Of a stretch of 64,000 nt of DNA, positions 35,290 to 47,406 are shown piece by piece; position 1 is the stretch's first letter, and each line of letters begins with the position of its first letter. The stretch is taken from contig NRSV01000013.1 in the NCBI GenBank assembly GCA_002286855.1, positions 29,892 to 93,891 on the forward strand. The letters are read 5' to 3'. The stretch is from Bipolaris cookei. Its lineage: Eukaryota; Ascomycota; Dothideomycetes; Pleosporales; Pleosporaceae. The notes beneath the pieces are model-generated. The model saw only the letters and a list, made by a program, of their open reading frames with translations. It was not told where the DNA came from and searched no databases. The position numbers were made by a program, and so were the translations under genes.

Positions 35290-35817
35290 CTACTCCAGAG
35301 ACGTGTACATGTCGAGCTCCTGGCCGTTTCGCCGCCTTCGCTCCACAGGATCCACGCGCATCTCTACACCTGGTCCTACGCGTCGACCGGTAGTAGAACC
35401 CAATCGGTGACTTGGAAATATCTGCAATCCACACATTAGCCATTGTCTTCATTCTCCCCTTTTACCTTTTCCCCTCCCTTCTCTTCAAAAGTGAGAGAGA
35501 TAGAGCAAGAAAAAAGGGAAACCAAGACCACATACCTTTGTACCCGACCACCCCAACCGATACGCGGCCTCATTCGCAACCAGCTCACCAAATCCCAGCA
35601 TCAGCCCATTCACAAACGGCAGCAGCAAGTTGATCGCTGCGCCGCGCAACAGGCCCCAGAGCGTGGGTGGCTTGTACAAGATCAAGGGTGAGGAGCTGGA
35701 CGAGGTGGAGGCAGGCGAGGGTGAGAGATCCGGGTTTGCATCGTAGGTTTCGCTGTCCGAGGGGATGGTTATGCCGGATTCGGTGAGGGTGTTTGGGGCA
35801 GGGGCGGGGGAGGTCAT
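35290..35817 (-). CDS. MIM1: MIM1, mitochondrial outer-membrane import factor
   Basis: Two exons, 35817..35536 and 35421..35290, totalling 414 nt and 137 aa. Mim1 helps insert multispan and signal-anchored proteins into the mitochondrial outer membrane and assemble the TOM complex. The diagnostic block is PPTLWGLLRGAAINLLLPF followed by NGLMLGFGELVANEAAYRLGW, a single membrane helix with a glycine face. The 114-bp intron joins GWSGTK to IFPSHRLG, giving a C-terminus typical of Pezizomycotina Mim1. The N-terminus is Ser/Pro-rich and poorly constrained, so the start could differ. It converges with OXA1; 291 bp separate their stop codons. Confidence 0.88.
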
Positions 35818-36434
35818 TGTTGCGTTGGTGTGGGTGTGGGTGTCGAGGAAGATAGGTGGAAGGGTGGATGCTGGGTGTTGGAGGTTTGAGCCCCACGCGG
35901 AGGTGGTTGCGGAGACTGGTGCTGGGTTGGGCCTGTGGAAGAGTTCGATAGCAGAGGAGTTCGCACTGATATTTTGTGTAGGGAATTGAGGAAGGTAATT
36001 TGTGCTTGTGTTTGGGGCGTGAATTGGTGCCGCGTTAGGGCAGTCCGAGGTACGATGGAGTTGGGGTGGTGTTGGTGAGGCTCAATTCAACGTCGGTCTT
36101 GGCACTGCGTCTGAAGTTGAATGCATGCTGGAAGCGGCTGCTCAGATTTGAGAGCTGTCTTCAAAAAAACTGTTTATTTGAACTACTTTTACCGCAGACG
36201 CTCAATTCCGGTGCGACATTTGAGTCTATTACATTACCTTCACTAGTTTGTTTGCTGCAGCCTCTCACTCAACGCGCAAAAGTCCGAGCGACGTCACCAA
36301 TCGCCGCCTCAGAACAAACGCCGTTGGATACATAGACCCCACCCGGTAGCTACAGCACGGTACATTAGCAGCACGCCCGGGCTTGCATCAACAACACGGC
36401 GTATCTTCCCACCTCAAGCACTCGGCAAGCTGTA
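35818..36434. promoter_or_regulatory. Divergent promoter region of MIM1 and SHP1/p47
   Basis: 617 bp between two start codons that face away from each other. It must hold both promoters. No specific motif stands out. Confidence 0.5.
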
Positions 36435-37846
36435 ATGTCTGAAGCTGCTTCCGACAGAGACGCCCAGGTTGCGCAGCTCGCTAGCTTGACTGGTCTGGAC
36501 GCTGCTACGGTATGTGGAAGCTCATCGAAGCTATTGGACCTGCTCACCAACACGCGCAACAGGCAGAACGCTACCTAAACGCTTCCAACGGAGACCTCAC
36601 TCTTGCAGCTTCACTATTCTTTGACCAAACCGCCGAACAACAAGAAGCCGATTCCGAGCCAGACGTCGACATGGCCAGTGACGACAATTCCACCACCCCC
36701 AGCCAAAACCCGCCTCCTCCCTTGGGCGGCGGACGTACACTTGGAGGTGATTATGTTCCCTCTTCTGTACCGGCAGCAGCCTCTTCATCATCATCATCAT
36801 CATCGCAGCGACCTGCTGGCCGTGGACAGCCGGCACAGAGGGGTGTGGCTGGCGCGAGGACATTGAGGGACTTGCAGTCATCTGGTGGTGGCCACGGACA
36901 AGCTCACGACGATGATGATGACTATAGCCCTGAGGACGACAACCAGGACTTCTTTGCCGGTGGTGAAAAGTCTGGCCTCGCTGTGCAGAACCCCAGCCAG
37001 TCGAACCCACGCGATCAGATCAACAACATCCTCAAGCGCGCGCGACAGTAAGTTGGAACCCAGTTACTCGTACGTAGCACGGCAGCTAACAAATGCAGAA
37101 ATGCTCCTCGACCAGGTGGTGACGACGAGCAGCCAGCCAGCTCACACTTCCGTGGTGCAGGCACAACGCTGGGTGGCGACGATGCTCCCTCGCGTATCAT
37201 CCCAGACCCCAACGCGAACATGCCTGCACCGCCCCCGCGTGCCCACCGCGAACTCCACCTCTGGCGCGATGGCTTCTCTGTCGACGATGGCGACCTGTTT
37301 CGCTACGACGATCCGGCAAACGCACGCACGCTGGAGATGATCAACACCGGCCACGCCCCGCTGCATATCTTGAATGTAGAGCACGGACAGGAGGTGGATG
37401 TCGAGGTACACGCGCACAAGGACGAGGACTACAAAAAGCCAAAGAAGAAGTACGTTCCCTTCTCAGGCAGTGGAAACCGGTTGGGTAGCCCCACACCTGG
37501 CCCAAGTTCAACGGCTGCTACCATGCCGGCTGCAGGCTCTAGTAGCACAGGAGCCTCGACGTCGAGGGACTCTGCGCAACCTAGCGTCGAAGTGGACTCG
37601 TCAATACCTACACTCACACTACAGGTCCGCCTGGGGGACGGTACACGATTGACATCGCGGTTCAACACTACACACACTATTGGCGACGTCTACGACTTTG
37701 TGACCAGGGCCAGCACAGCTAGCCAAGGGCGCGAATGGGCGCTTATGACGACATTTCCCAGTAAGGAACTGACGGACAAGGGGCAGGTGCTGGGTGACAT
37801 TGCAGAGTTCAAGCGCGGAGGGGTGGTTGTGCAGAGGTGGAAGTGA
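36435..37846 (+). CDS. SHP1: p47/Shp1-type Cdc48 cofactor (UBA-SEP-UBX)
   Basis: Three exons: 36435..36509, 36563..37047 and 37099..37846, totalling 1308 nt and 435 aa. Ubiquitin-dependent adaptor of the Cdc48/p97 ATPase, with roles in membrane fusion, PP1 assembly and protein turnover. The N-terminal UBA-like helices (about 1-50, including TGLDAAT and AERYLNASNGDLTLAASLFF) span intron 1. The SEP domain lies at about 235-300 (LHLWRDGFSVDDGDLFRYDD). The C-terminal UBX domain lies at about 356-433 (LQVRLGDGTRLTSRFN, later TTFPSKELTDKGQVLGD), including the FP loop that contacts Cdc48. A TCA repeat at about 36786-36806 encodes a serine run in the linker. Confidence 0.94.
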
Positions 37847-39515
37847 AGAATGGTACGGTACGGCGGTGTGCGCTTGAAGGATGGGATTGCGATACCGGCT
37901 ATCGAGGAAGAATGCATAGGCAGAGGCAGAGGCAGAGGCAGATACCGATGCACGTGCAAACACAATGGGTGCAGAAGCTGTGTTTGCTGAGTATGATGAC
38001 GATGATTACGAGCTGTATGATGACAGCCGAATGGGGCCGCGTGGTGGTTAAACGGTTGAAAGAATCGGGCAGAGTGTAGTCGGCGCGATGGCGCAATAGC
38101 CCGAATAGTATCCATGGAAGCATAGAAAAAATCCAAATGTGACATGGATGCACAAACTTGGACAGTTAGTCAACACTCGACTGGCAGATATTGGGGCATT
38201 GTGGAGTGCAGCTGCTTTGTGCCATGGTGATTGATTGGCGGAAAGTATGTCATGGTGTGATGCGGTGAGACTTTGGTTTGGGGGTGTTATACGAGGGCCG
38301 AAAGGAAGATTCCTTCTACCGCTCTCGGCTCTCTGTCTCTGTCTCTCTATCTTTCTCTTTCTCGTGCAGGGCCGACTGAGGGGGGCCCTTTGTGGGGGGA
38401 GGGGGACTTGCATACTATATTCACCGAACAGATACGCACATACATACACACTTACATATCCGTGCATCGGCTGAATAAGTCAAACTACAACAGAACGCGT
38501 GTGGGGACAGTGGCAGTATAGGCGCCTGCTTGCTGGTCATCTATACCTCTTATCTTAAATTATGCCGCTTACCAAGACGCCTGCCCAGCCGCTCAATTTG
38601 CGGCAACGCGCCCCCCGCCCGCTCGCGGCTGCGTGTGATTTGAGAGAGGCAGAAGGCCATGTTCTTGAGTAGATGGGCTGGGGCGCATGGTGCGACGGCT
38701 CTTCCGCTCGGGAGGCTTTGCGAAACACACAAGCATCGCCAACGTCGACAACCTGCGACCACTCCAAGGTAGCAGAAGGTGTCCCAATCCCGTCACTTGG
38801 CGATCGCTATTTGCGTAACGCGTCAGCACTCTACTCCAACGCCCGGCCGCACGGGGCGGGAGGCGGCACAGCGCATGGGGGTTCAGTGTCAAAACCCATG
38901 GAGACACCTAGATCGACGAGCCTCTGGCCGCCTACTGCTGTTTGAGAGTGATGGACACCTCGTTGTGATGCTACTAGCAATCTCATACCCTGTCGACTTG
39001 CTGCCCCCGACCCATGTCCCCTCATTTCGACTTGTCGCTGCCTCGTCTCGTCTGACCTTCACCTTTTGGCTCTTCTCTTCCTTTTTTCTTCTCGTCCCAT
39101 CCTTCTCTCTATCTCGTTCTCTTAGTCGCTCCTTGCATCCATCGGCGCCATTCGCGGTCCCATACACACGGCAGCAACCACTGCACTGATAGCCAGGTCG
39201 ACTATTATAGCTCCGGCCCTCTTGGCCCCAAAGCGCCGCCACCACCGCCCCGCCTGCTCCTTCCTTGCCCTCTATCTATATACGCCATAGCTCAGGAGTT
39301 TCTCACTTCTCAAGTGCCGCCGCAATCGCACGACACCAACTCTCTTTCAATCGCCACTCACTTCTTGCGCCATAACCCTCACGCGCCAAAGAGCAATGCT
39401 GTCTATTTACTGCCGCTAAAAGCTTACGACCCAACTCTACACCAGCTGCGATCATTGCAGTTCGCTAGCGCCTCCCCAGCACTAAAACAATACGAATACG
39501 AACAACATCGACATC
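37847..39515. other. Intergenic, no supported gene
   Basis: A GGCAGA hexamer repeat at 37917-37942, CT-rich stretches at about 38325-38365 and 39090-39130, and G-rich runs near 38380-38405. The last 400 bp are the pyrimidine-rich promoter and 5' UTR of the DUF3405 gene. Open frames here are compositional. Confidence 0.5.
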
Positions 39516-42005
39516 ATGTTTTTCCGATCTCCCCGCAGATTTGCCATATTCTCCTTTGTAACGCTGCTCTTCGTATGCGTCGTACTGCGCCAGAGCCCAT
39601 GGGCTCAGGAAAAGGTGTATGAGAGGATACCGCTGTACAACTTGGAAAGACAACAATCAGAGCAAGAATTGTTGCACGAATCTCATGAACCGCAAGCCCC
39701 TCTTGAAGATGCATGGCAACATGCGCTTCCCATGCCTGGCGCAACCCCGAGCCCAGCAAAGGTTGTTCCACCTCCCATGGAGTCTTCACGTGAGCAAGCG
39801 CCCAAGTCGAAGCCCGCCAAAGCTCACCCACCATGGGTGACTGCGCCGTCAAGAACTGGCAATTTTATCCCTCCTACCCCGCGACCGACCAATATGAAGG
39901 AGTACGTTAAGAAGATGCTCAAATGGCCCCGACCGAGCTGGGACGGACATTGGCCCCCATTCAGTGACTACATCAACAAGGCGTACGATCCCAATCGCTG
40001 GGAGCATTTCGATATGTAAGTATTAGTTCTTCTCTTACATGAATGGAATAGCTGATTTAAACCTTTTGACAGGGACTACCGCATTTACGAGGCAGGACAC
40101 GACAAGCTCAACGAGACAGCCGCGGCTGATCCAATAGCCTACAAGCCATTCCCCAAGTACAACACTCCCAAGTGGAAGAAGAAATGGCATGGCGAGCACG
40201 TGGCTTGCCTAGGTCCCCGAGGTATCCCACTAAACATTAGTACCGATGACGAAGTTCAAGTGTACCGTGGACTCCCAGAAGACTTTCCTCCAGTCTACGC
40301 AGGTGGTTATGATGTCATTGGCCTGGACGAGGATGTATGCTTCGACCGCTACTCACGATACGGCCCGTACGGATACGGCGACGATGAGTTCCCGGAGGTG
40401 GTGAAAGACTGGAAAGCCCCCAGGTTGGTACCTGATTGGTCCGAGGTCAATTGGGGCGAGCTGCAGGCCGATTGCTTGGAGCGCAACAAGGAGCGATACC
40501 GACCCGGCGCGAGATCTGAAATTGTAAAGATACCTAGTACCGCTTTGCCTGAGCCCGCTCTTGCTTCTGCCGCTTTTGCAATTCCGACGGATACCAGCAG
40601 AAGCAATCTCGAGGTTAGAAATCAGCTGGAGAAGAAGTACCATCACCGCACTGCTGTTCTCATCCGTGCCTGGACCGGTTACAAGTACGAAGAGAATGAT
40701 ATTACCGCGATCCGGGCAATGGTATCTGAACTCTCTCTTCAGTCTGGTGGAGAATATCAGGTCTACCTTTATGTCCACGTCAAGGATAGGAATCTTCGAA
40801 TTTTCGATGACCAGGACGAATACGACCGTGTACTTAAGGAGAATGTGCCCCAGGAACTTCAAGATATGGCAATACTATGGTCAGAATCCATCTTTCCGGA
40901 GTGGTATCCAAAGGTTATGGATTGGCAGGTCTACTGGCAACAGTTCATGTGCCTACAATGGTTCAGTCTTACCCACCCCGAATTTGACTACATTTGGAAC
41001 TGGGAGACAGACGCAAGATACACCGGGCATCACTACCACTTTTTCGAGAAGATTAGCGAGTTTGCCGATAAGCAGCCCAGGAAGCTTTTGTGGGAGCGCA
41101 ACAAGCGATACTATCTCCCCAGCATCCACGGAGACTACCAGTCGTTTGTTGAGAACACACACAAGGACGTTTTGAATGCATCGGCCAATTCGCTCATCCC
41201 ACCTCCAGTGTGGGGACCACGACCCTGGGCACGCGCTGATCCTCCACAAAAACCACTCGGACCCACACCACCCACAACAATGGAGGAAGATAACTTTGAG
41301 TGGGGTGTTGCCGAGCCTGCGGATTTCATCACTCTGCTTCCCATGTGGGACCCACGCAATACGACATGGTCTTACAAGGATAAGATCTGGAATTACCTCC
41401 CGGGTATCAGGCCAATTTTCACTCCCGAAGACGGCCAGGCAGATTGGTTCACGCACCCAGACTTTGAGCAGATTGACCGCCGAACATTTATCAACACTGT
41501 TGTACGATTCAGCAAGAAAATGCTCCAAGCCATGCACGAAGAAAACCTAGTCGGCCGCAGCATGCAAGCTGAGATGTGGCCCTCAACCGTAGCCCTCCAA
41601 CACGGCCTCAAAGCCGTCTACGCCCCTCACCCCATCTTCACCGACCGCCACTGGCCTGCCGGCTACACAGAAGCCATCTTCGACACAGCCAACACCGTCG
41701 ACCCAGATACGGGCGAAGCCCTCGAATCCCGCCAGGGCGCCTGGACCGAAGAAGCAGACTCGCCTTACAACCACGACCGCGAATACAACTTCCAGGGCTG
41801 GAGCTGGTACTACGCTTCCCGTTTCCCGCGCAATCTCTACCGTAGATGGCTCAACTGGCCCATGACGAAGCAGGATTGGGGCGAGGAAGAACAGATTGAT
41901 GGTGGACCGGGATCTGATGGCGCGCTCGAACAAAAGAGAATGTGCATGCCGGGTATCCTATTACATCCCGTTAAGCGTATGACTAAAACTGATGCTAAGC
42001 CCTAA
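39516..42005 (+). CDS. DUF3405 protein, type II membrane, glycosyltransferase-like (810 aa)
   Basis: Two exons, 39516..40015 and 40073..42005, totalling 2433 nt. A short basic N-terminus and one membrane span (about 9-26, FAIFSFVTLLFVCVVL) give type II topology, typical of Golgi enzymes; a Pro-rich stem follows. The lumenal domain contains FDYIWNWETDARYTGHHYHF, with an acidic ETDAR motif that resembles the metal-binding DxD region of glycosyltransferases, and AEMWPSTVALQHGLKAVYAPHP. This matches fungal DUF3405 proteins; the activity is not established, so a glycosyltransferase role is inference. A neighbouring 62-residue end is hydrophilic. Confidence 0.85.
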
Positions 42006-43192
42006 AATAGTGGGGGAGTGGGGGGGATCATGGGAACGAGGAATTGATTAAGCGTATGGTTTTTTGGGCTAGGTGTAAATACTACTAGGGAGTTTTTGGG
42101 CCTTTTTTCTTTTTTGTCAATAAGAACAACGATTTTGTTGTCGATTTTCTTTCAAACGTTTTTTATACCTCTTTTTGGTTTTGTTACATGAGAAAAGTGC
42201 CGTGTGCGACTTTTTGTTTTCTTTTTGCTGTGGCCATCTGACTTTGTGTTTGGATGGAACCTTTCCCACCTTCTTCTTCTTCTTCTTTTATATACTTGAT
42301 CATTTTTCTTTTCTTTTTCCAAAACACTTTCTTGTTGTGTCTCGATTAACATCTTTTTTGTCTGAGACAAAAATAGGCATTTAGCAGTCCTTCTTTTCTT
42401 CTTTTTGGGGGTGTTTGTAAGGCGATTTGAGTGTGGGGATCGGGCTCGCTTTAGCGTTTATGTAAAGTATAGGATAGGTTGTTAGAGTACAGCATCTATG
42501 GTCTATTTCAAATCCCCTTGTCTGTGACTCCATCCAGTGAATCTTTTGTCTTGGTGATACAATAAGCTAGGTAATATGTGAATATCGCACAGCTGCTACT
42601 ACCAAGTCCAACTCCTCACTCTTCATCCATACCATATACACCAAGACATACCTACTTCTGCGAAGAAGAAGAAAAAAAATACATTAAATCAATTCTTCCC
42701 ACCCTTTCCCCATGACCTCTCAATATCCGTCACCCCTCCTCCGCTTTCTTCAACCCCCCCCCCCCTCTTTTTCCATCTACCCAGCTACCCCGCACTACAA
42801 CTTCATCTACACAGTACCTACGTAATACTCAACAACCCAGCCTACGATATTACTCCCCACCCTCAACAACACTACTCAGTCTACCCCACAACCACCCAGT
42901 TGCACTACCCACAAGCGAAGAAGCGGGAAAAAGACCTGTATACACCTGTGCTGCCCATTTGCTTTTTGGGTATGTAGGTGCTGACGTCATAATAAAGGGG
43001 TAGAACCATGGTTCACTGATGCTGCTACTGCTACTGCTACTACTATTACGGATAGGGGATGCAAGATGCGGGATGATGTTCGTACTACGGTGTTGAGGTG
43101 AAGTGAAGTGACGGGAGAATATTGTTATTGTGTTGAGGAATGATGGTGTGAAACGGCGCAGTAAAAGATGCTGGATGCTGCTTAGTTTGGTT
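42006..43192. other. Intergenic, T-rich with simple repeats
   Basis: Strongly T-rich 3' region of the DUF3405 gene (TTC repeats near 42270-42290), a C run near 42754-42766, and CTACTG-type triplets at about 43020-43050. No supported gene; the 148-codon leftward frame at 42850 is compositional. Confidence 0.5.
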
Positions 43193-43300
43193 TTGTGCCG
43201 CTTGGCGCAATGGTCAAGCGCCTGGCCTGTTGCAATTGCACACGGATTTTGTGCCGCAGTTGCATGCAACGTCGGTTCGAACCCGGCAGCAGTCAAACCC
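43193..43300 (+). other. tRNA-like element with A-box and B-box promoter motifs
   Basis: A TGGCGCAATGG sequence at about 43203-43213 matches an RNA polymerase III A box, with a D-stem GCGC/GCGC pairing. GGTTCGAACCC at about 43274-43284 is a perfect B box inside a five-pair T stem. The part between is too long and I could not fold an acceptor stem or assign an anticodon. It is best read as a tRNA pseudogene or a SINE head rather than a working tRNA. Confidence 0.35.
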
Positions 43301-45748
43301 TTCTTCGGGGGACCAGTCGACAGTCGAGGGGAATTTTAGTCACTCCCCTGGTAAGAATCATAACTCCGATGATTCGTCAGTTCGAACCTGACAGGCTGTC
43401 ATACATTGTGCCCGCCCCGCAATAGACTAAGTAGTCGCTCCTCACAGCTACTCACGGAAGAGATACTCGACAATATGGACAGCGAAATCGGCGCCCGTGG
43501 CTGGTGGTGTTCTGGCCCGCTACCACCCAACGGACACATTACGACCAATGCCCAACCCTCCAACGATAATATCGGACCCGCGGCTACAGTATAGCTACGA
43601 CCCTCCGAACCCTGTATATGCGACAGGACGACAAGGACCAACATCAATTGAAATACCCGAATAACATGGTCATGAACGACAAAAACGGCAGCACCGGCGA
43701 TTAGAGAAAGTATACCTGTTACGAAAGGCGAAGGAACCAAGCTCCACAATACACACGGACGAGAACAGGGGTGTTTACAGCTAGTACCTAGCTGGTTTTG
43801 CCCTGTACAGATGCAAGAAGTGTTCATAGACCCGAAAGGGAACCAGGTAGCACTATAAATTGATCTTATTATTATTATTAATCTCCTCAGGAATCTCGTG
43901 ACCCCGGTCTACCCAAGTGTGTATATCGTTAACACTACACTCAGGGAAGCTCAGCAACCCAGCAACGAGTTCCAAAGCGCCATTGGCTACATTGAAGATG
44001 TTCACCTACAAGGCAAACGCGAATACTTATTAGACGCAGGTCGAATGCGAGATTACGGAATTGCGATCATACCCAGTATCGTGCCCCAGTGATTCTCCGT
44101 GCAGTAGCGGTCATGTCTGTCGGCACTGCACGGCTCTCAAGATATGCTTCAAGAAAGACCTCCATAACAGCGGAAATTATCAGCTAAGAGTGCCATATAG
44201 AGCTCCCGCTGCGGACGAAAGCAACCACGGAGAGCAGTTGTTAAAGCTTGCCACTTGTCACGGTAACCACCGGGTTGCCGTAACAACTGGATTCTGCTGC
44301 TGATTGACTGAGTGCTACCGAGGTACTACACGTACGCTAGCCACCCATGATATATTCTGTTGACGAATTTCTGTTCTGATTCCTTACGCAACGTCTTGAG
44401 TCTTCACAGATAGTGTACGTAGCAATTCACCAACGCTTCCCAAAGCTTTTGGATTCGTGCTCCTAGCATCTCGTGACACCACTCTATTACTAGGTCTTAC
44501 CGTTCACATTGCACCGATAGTCTACGTGGGTCTCAATTACGGTCCGCCTAGCAAGATGGATGAGAAGATAGTATTTCTGCTCTGGATTGCTACAGGCGAT
44601 GCTTTTAGAATCTTCTTTTTTTACCACTATATAAGTCTATCTATTGTCATGTAATTATGGCTTTAGATCCGGCAAAAGCTTTGTTGTGGCTGGAGGCTCA
44701 ATTCAAAACAAAAAATGGCCAACATTTCAAGCAAGCTGTTTACATGGCTGGCTTGCGTTGCTGTTGGCATTGCGGTTGTGTTATGGAATTTCTACATTAT
44801 GGCTATCCAGATTCTAGCGTTTGGTGATTGCATCAATGTCTCGAGTAGAGGATAGCTATAACCAAGCACCATTACGATTTGAAATACATGCATTTTATCT
44901 GATCTACACGGTAATAGTGCTTATTCTTGTGAGCAAGTGTAGTTGTCAGATATGAAGAAGTCATGGTCTATGTAGCTAGTGCCTGCCCGAATGGGTCTAG
45001 TGTAAATGGCACATATATAGTTCAGATCTCCCATAACTCACAATCATTCATCCTACTTCTCGTCCAAAGTTCCTAACTAATATCGCTTTCAAAATACGAA
45101 TCAAGCACAAAAAGATAAAGATATACTAGCGCAGCTACTACAATTCACGGGGGAATTGTATCAGAAAGCTGAGATCAATCTATCATTGTCAAGACACAAG
45201 ATGCTCTCCTCACCCTGTTTAACGCGATCGAGATATAGATGAAGCTCAAACCAAAGTTAGTCAAGGGATGTTGGTATATGTTCGGAGAAAGCTACAGCAC
45301 CTCAATGATACCAAGAATATTGTATGTTGTAGGTACCTCTCACTTTGGAATGCTATCAGCTCCCAATCTGTCCCATACTTGGTGTAACGGGTCGAGTCCT
45401 ATCGGACTGAGCACGCAATTACAACGCGCCCACCGCGCCAAAAAGGCTGGCACAAGATATCAGAACTGCTGATATCGTTGCGTAGTTGATACATAAGATA
45501 GCTGCCGCTATCTATACTGTGATGGGCTGTCCAGCCAGTCACACTTGGCCTATCACAGTCAAATCTACAGCGCTCCCTAGCAACCCGGATGCGGAGTCAG
45601 TTCTCGCAGCATACAGGAAAGCTATTCAAATCATAAAGAACCCATACACTAACATCACTTTGAGAAATTCAAGCACGTTGATACCATAGCGCCGAGCAAG
45701 ATTGTATTTCCCCGCAAGTCCAATTGCGGCCCCTGTCAGGGATACATA
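43301..45748. other. Gene-poor accessory stretch with no supported gene
   Basis: A second T-arm-like hairpin (GTCAGTTCGAACCTGAC) sits at about 43378-43394. An ATT repeat lies at about 43865-43882. Open frames are short and scattered (for example 43898-44092, 44457-44654, 45239-45472 and 45486-45689) and may be decayed gene remains. A 46-codon hydrophobic frame begins near 44715. None is strong enough to call. Confidence 0.5.
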
Positions 45749-45780
45749 CCGTGCCCCACCACCTCGCGGACGCGCGGCCT
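45749..45780 (+). repeat. Left terminal inverted repeat of the 45.7-kb Fot1-like element
   Basis: Begins CCGTGCCCCACCACC. Its first 25 bases match the reverse complement of the right end. Confidence 0.85.
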
Positions 45781-45885
45781 CACCAAAACTACCTTAAAAA
45801 TAAGGCTGTAGAGCCACACGCAAAGGATATTATCGCGATAGATTTTATTAGTGAGGTTAATAGGCCTTAATATATATATATATAG

Positions 45886-47187
45886 CTATAGAAATCGAGA
45901 TGGAGTTCTAATCGCGCGGCCGCGACGCGAGGTTGGAGGTGGTGAGCCTGCAGCACCTCCCTGAGCCTCCTCACCACCTTGAGGCCTCGCGATAGGCCTC
46001 TTTTTTTGAGTAGCCTTTGTAGGAGCCTTGAAGCTCCTCCTCCTACCCCTTTGGGAAGTTTTGATAGCTTTTTGAAGTTGTTTTGCAGCCTTGCGAGCCG
46101 CGATCCCTGAGGCCTTTTCAACAGCCTTCTCCTCCCTCTCCTTCTGCCTCATTAGGCTCACTGCAAGCCTCGCCTGACGCCTCTGCTCCTTCTCCCTCGC
46201 CCTCGCCTGCTTTATCTCCTCGCGTTGCCTCATCGTATCAGCTTTTTGGAGCTGTAGCTGCTCCTGCTCCTCCTCCTGAAGTCGCAGGCGATCGCGCGCC
46301 TCCTTCACCTTCCTTGGAGACCAGAATANCATTGTAAGGTGAGATCCATGGCCGTCAAGGATAAGTAATCGATAGGAGGAGCGTGCCTTTGCCCTTGTAC
46401 TACGATCAAACACCTGCTGCAGCCACGCGAGGCCTATCTCATTATTCGTCCAGCCAGAAGGTGATGAGGACACTTGGATCTGATGTGTATCTGGATCAAG
46501 GGCCTGCAGCCAGGTGTCCTGTATCGATCCTGAGGCTGATTGATAGACGAGGGCAGGCTCGAGGTAAGATCCATCAGCGCAGATGCAGGCCAGCAGCGTT
46601 ATCCACTCGCGGGATCCATCCTGTATAGTACTCCTCCTTCTTCCATCCTCGTACGAGGCTCTACTAAAGATCCTCCTTGAGCGACTTACTACACCAAGCA
46701 TGAAGCCTTTCTCATCCATATTATAGATATGACGCGCCTCAACGTGATATTGATCGATTTTATCGCGTAGGAGGCTAAAGTAGAGGCTATACTTACTCCT
46801 AGAGTCAGCTTTGTGGCGACAGTTATCCATGCCTACTGCCCACTTTGAGATAAGCTGATCAGGATAGCGCTGAACAAAGCGACTAGCCCAGTGCACTCCA
46901 ACCTCTCTCTTAGCGATCTGCGACGCAAAATTGCGTATCATTGACTGAGTAGGTGGTAGGCCTCTGTCTGTCAGTCGATTGATATAGGCGATAAGGGCCT
47001 GCTCCTGCTGTAGGTGGAGGAGCTGCTGCTTTTGATAGCCTTCAGCGCGTGAGGTATAGCAACCTCGATGTCTTTGACTGAGCGTAGATCGAGGAACACC
47101 AAATCTTTTTGCTATATCAGTATACGTAAAAGATTCTCCAGGCTCTAGGGCATTGATAGCTGCAAGCGCAGCCTCGATATTACTCAT
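45886..47187 (-). pseudogene. Fot1-like transposase, catalytic core truncated
   Basis: The frame is open through the N at 46329. I place the start at 47187 (MSNIEAALAAINALEPG), inside the element, because the upstream in-frame Met at 47283 lies beyond the terminal repeat. The N-terminal helix-turn-helix reads FTYTDIAKRFGVPRSTLSQR. Then come a CENP-B-like DNA-binding region, the first catalytic Asp in NMDEKGF and the second in LILDGHGSH. The sequence then jumps to a charged C-terminal tail (REKEQRRQARLA). The third acidic residue and its surrounding domain are missing, so it should be inactive if the sequence is right. The tail resembles the tail of the 54.6-kb element. Confidence 0.8.
46329..46329. 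other. Single ambiguous base at a probable assembly join
   Basis: The only N in this transposon coincides with the loss of the catalytic domain. Confidence 0.6.
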
Positions 47188-47228
47188 GGTGGTGGAGATA
47201 TAAGGTGTTGAGGTAGTGGTAGTTACTA

Positions 47229-47276
47229 GGCCGCGCGTCCGCGAGGTGGTTGCGTCCGCGAGGTGGTGGGGCACGG
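47229..47276 (-). repeat. Right terminal inverted repeat, with 17-bp internal duplication
   Basis: Inverted copy of the left end, lengthened because the GCGTCCGCGAGGTGG block occurs twice. Confidence 0.85.
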
Positions 47277-47406
47277 TACTCATCTTATCGATAACGTCCT
47301 ATACCCGCCGTCTCCGCACTGCGTCGCCGCCACACGCATTAACAACCACAACAATAAGAACAAAACCACTTTCACTTTTATTGGCAGTGATCATATATAA
47401 ACCACC

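Larger units (their letters stand above)
45749..47276 (-). mobile_element. Fot1/pogo-type DNA transposon, internally deleted
   Basis: About 1.53 kb bounded by inverted repeats and flanked by TA on both sides (45747-45748 and 47277-47278), the target duplication of Tc1/mariner-pogo elements. The outer 25 bp of both ends are identical in inverted orientation. The right end carries an extra 17-bp internal duplication. It encodes one leftward transposase frame that lacks the part after the second catalytic acid. A single N at 46329 sits at exactly that deletion point, so the deletion may be an assembly join. Confidence 0.85.

Noticed and set aside
43193..43300. Functional tRNA gene
   Set aside because: The B box is perfect, but neither the acceptor stem nor an anticodon arm with T33 and a purine at 37 can be formed.
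45239..45689. Two short plus-strand frames left of the Fot1-like element
   Set aside because: 77 and 67 codons, no signal or domain, and no splice that joins them; treated as possible decayed sequence only.
47188..47283. Upstream start for the 45.7-kb transposase at 47283
   Set aside because: It lies outside the terminal inverted repeat and the target TA, so it cannot be part of the original element.
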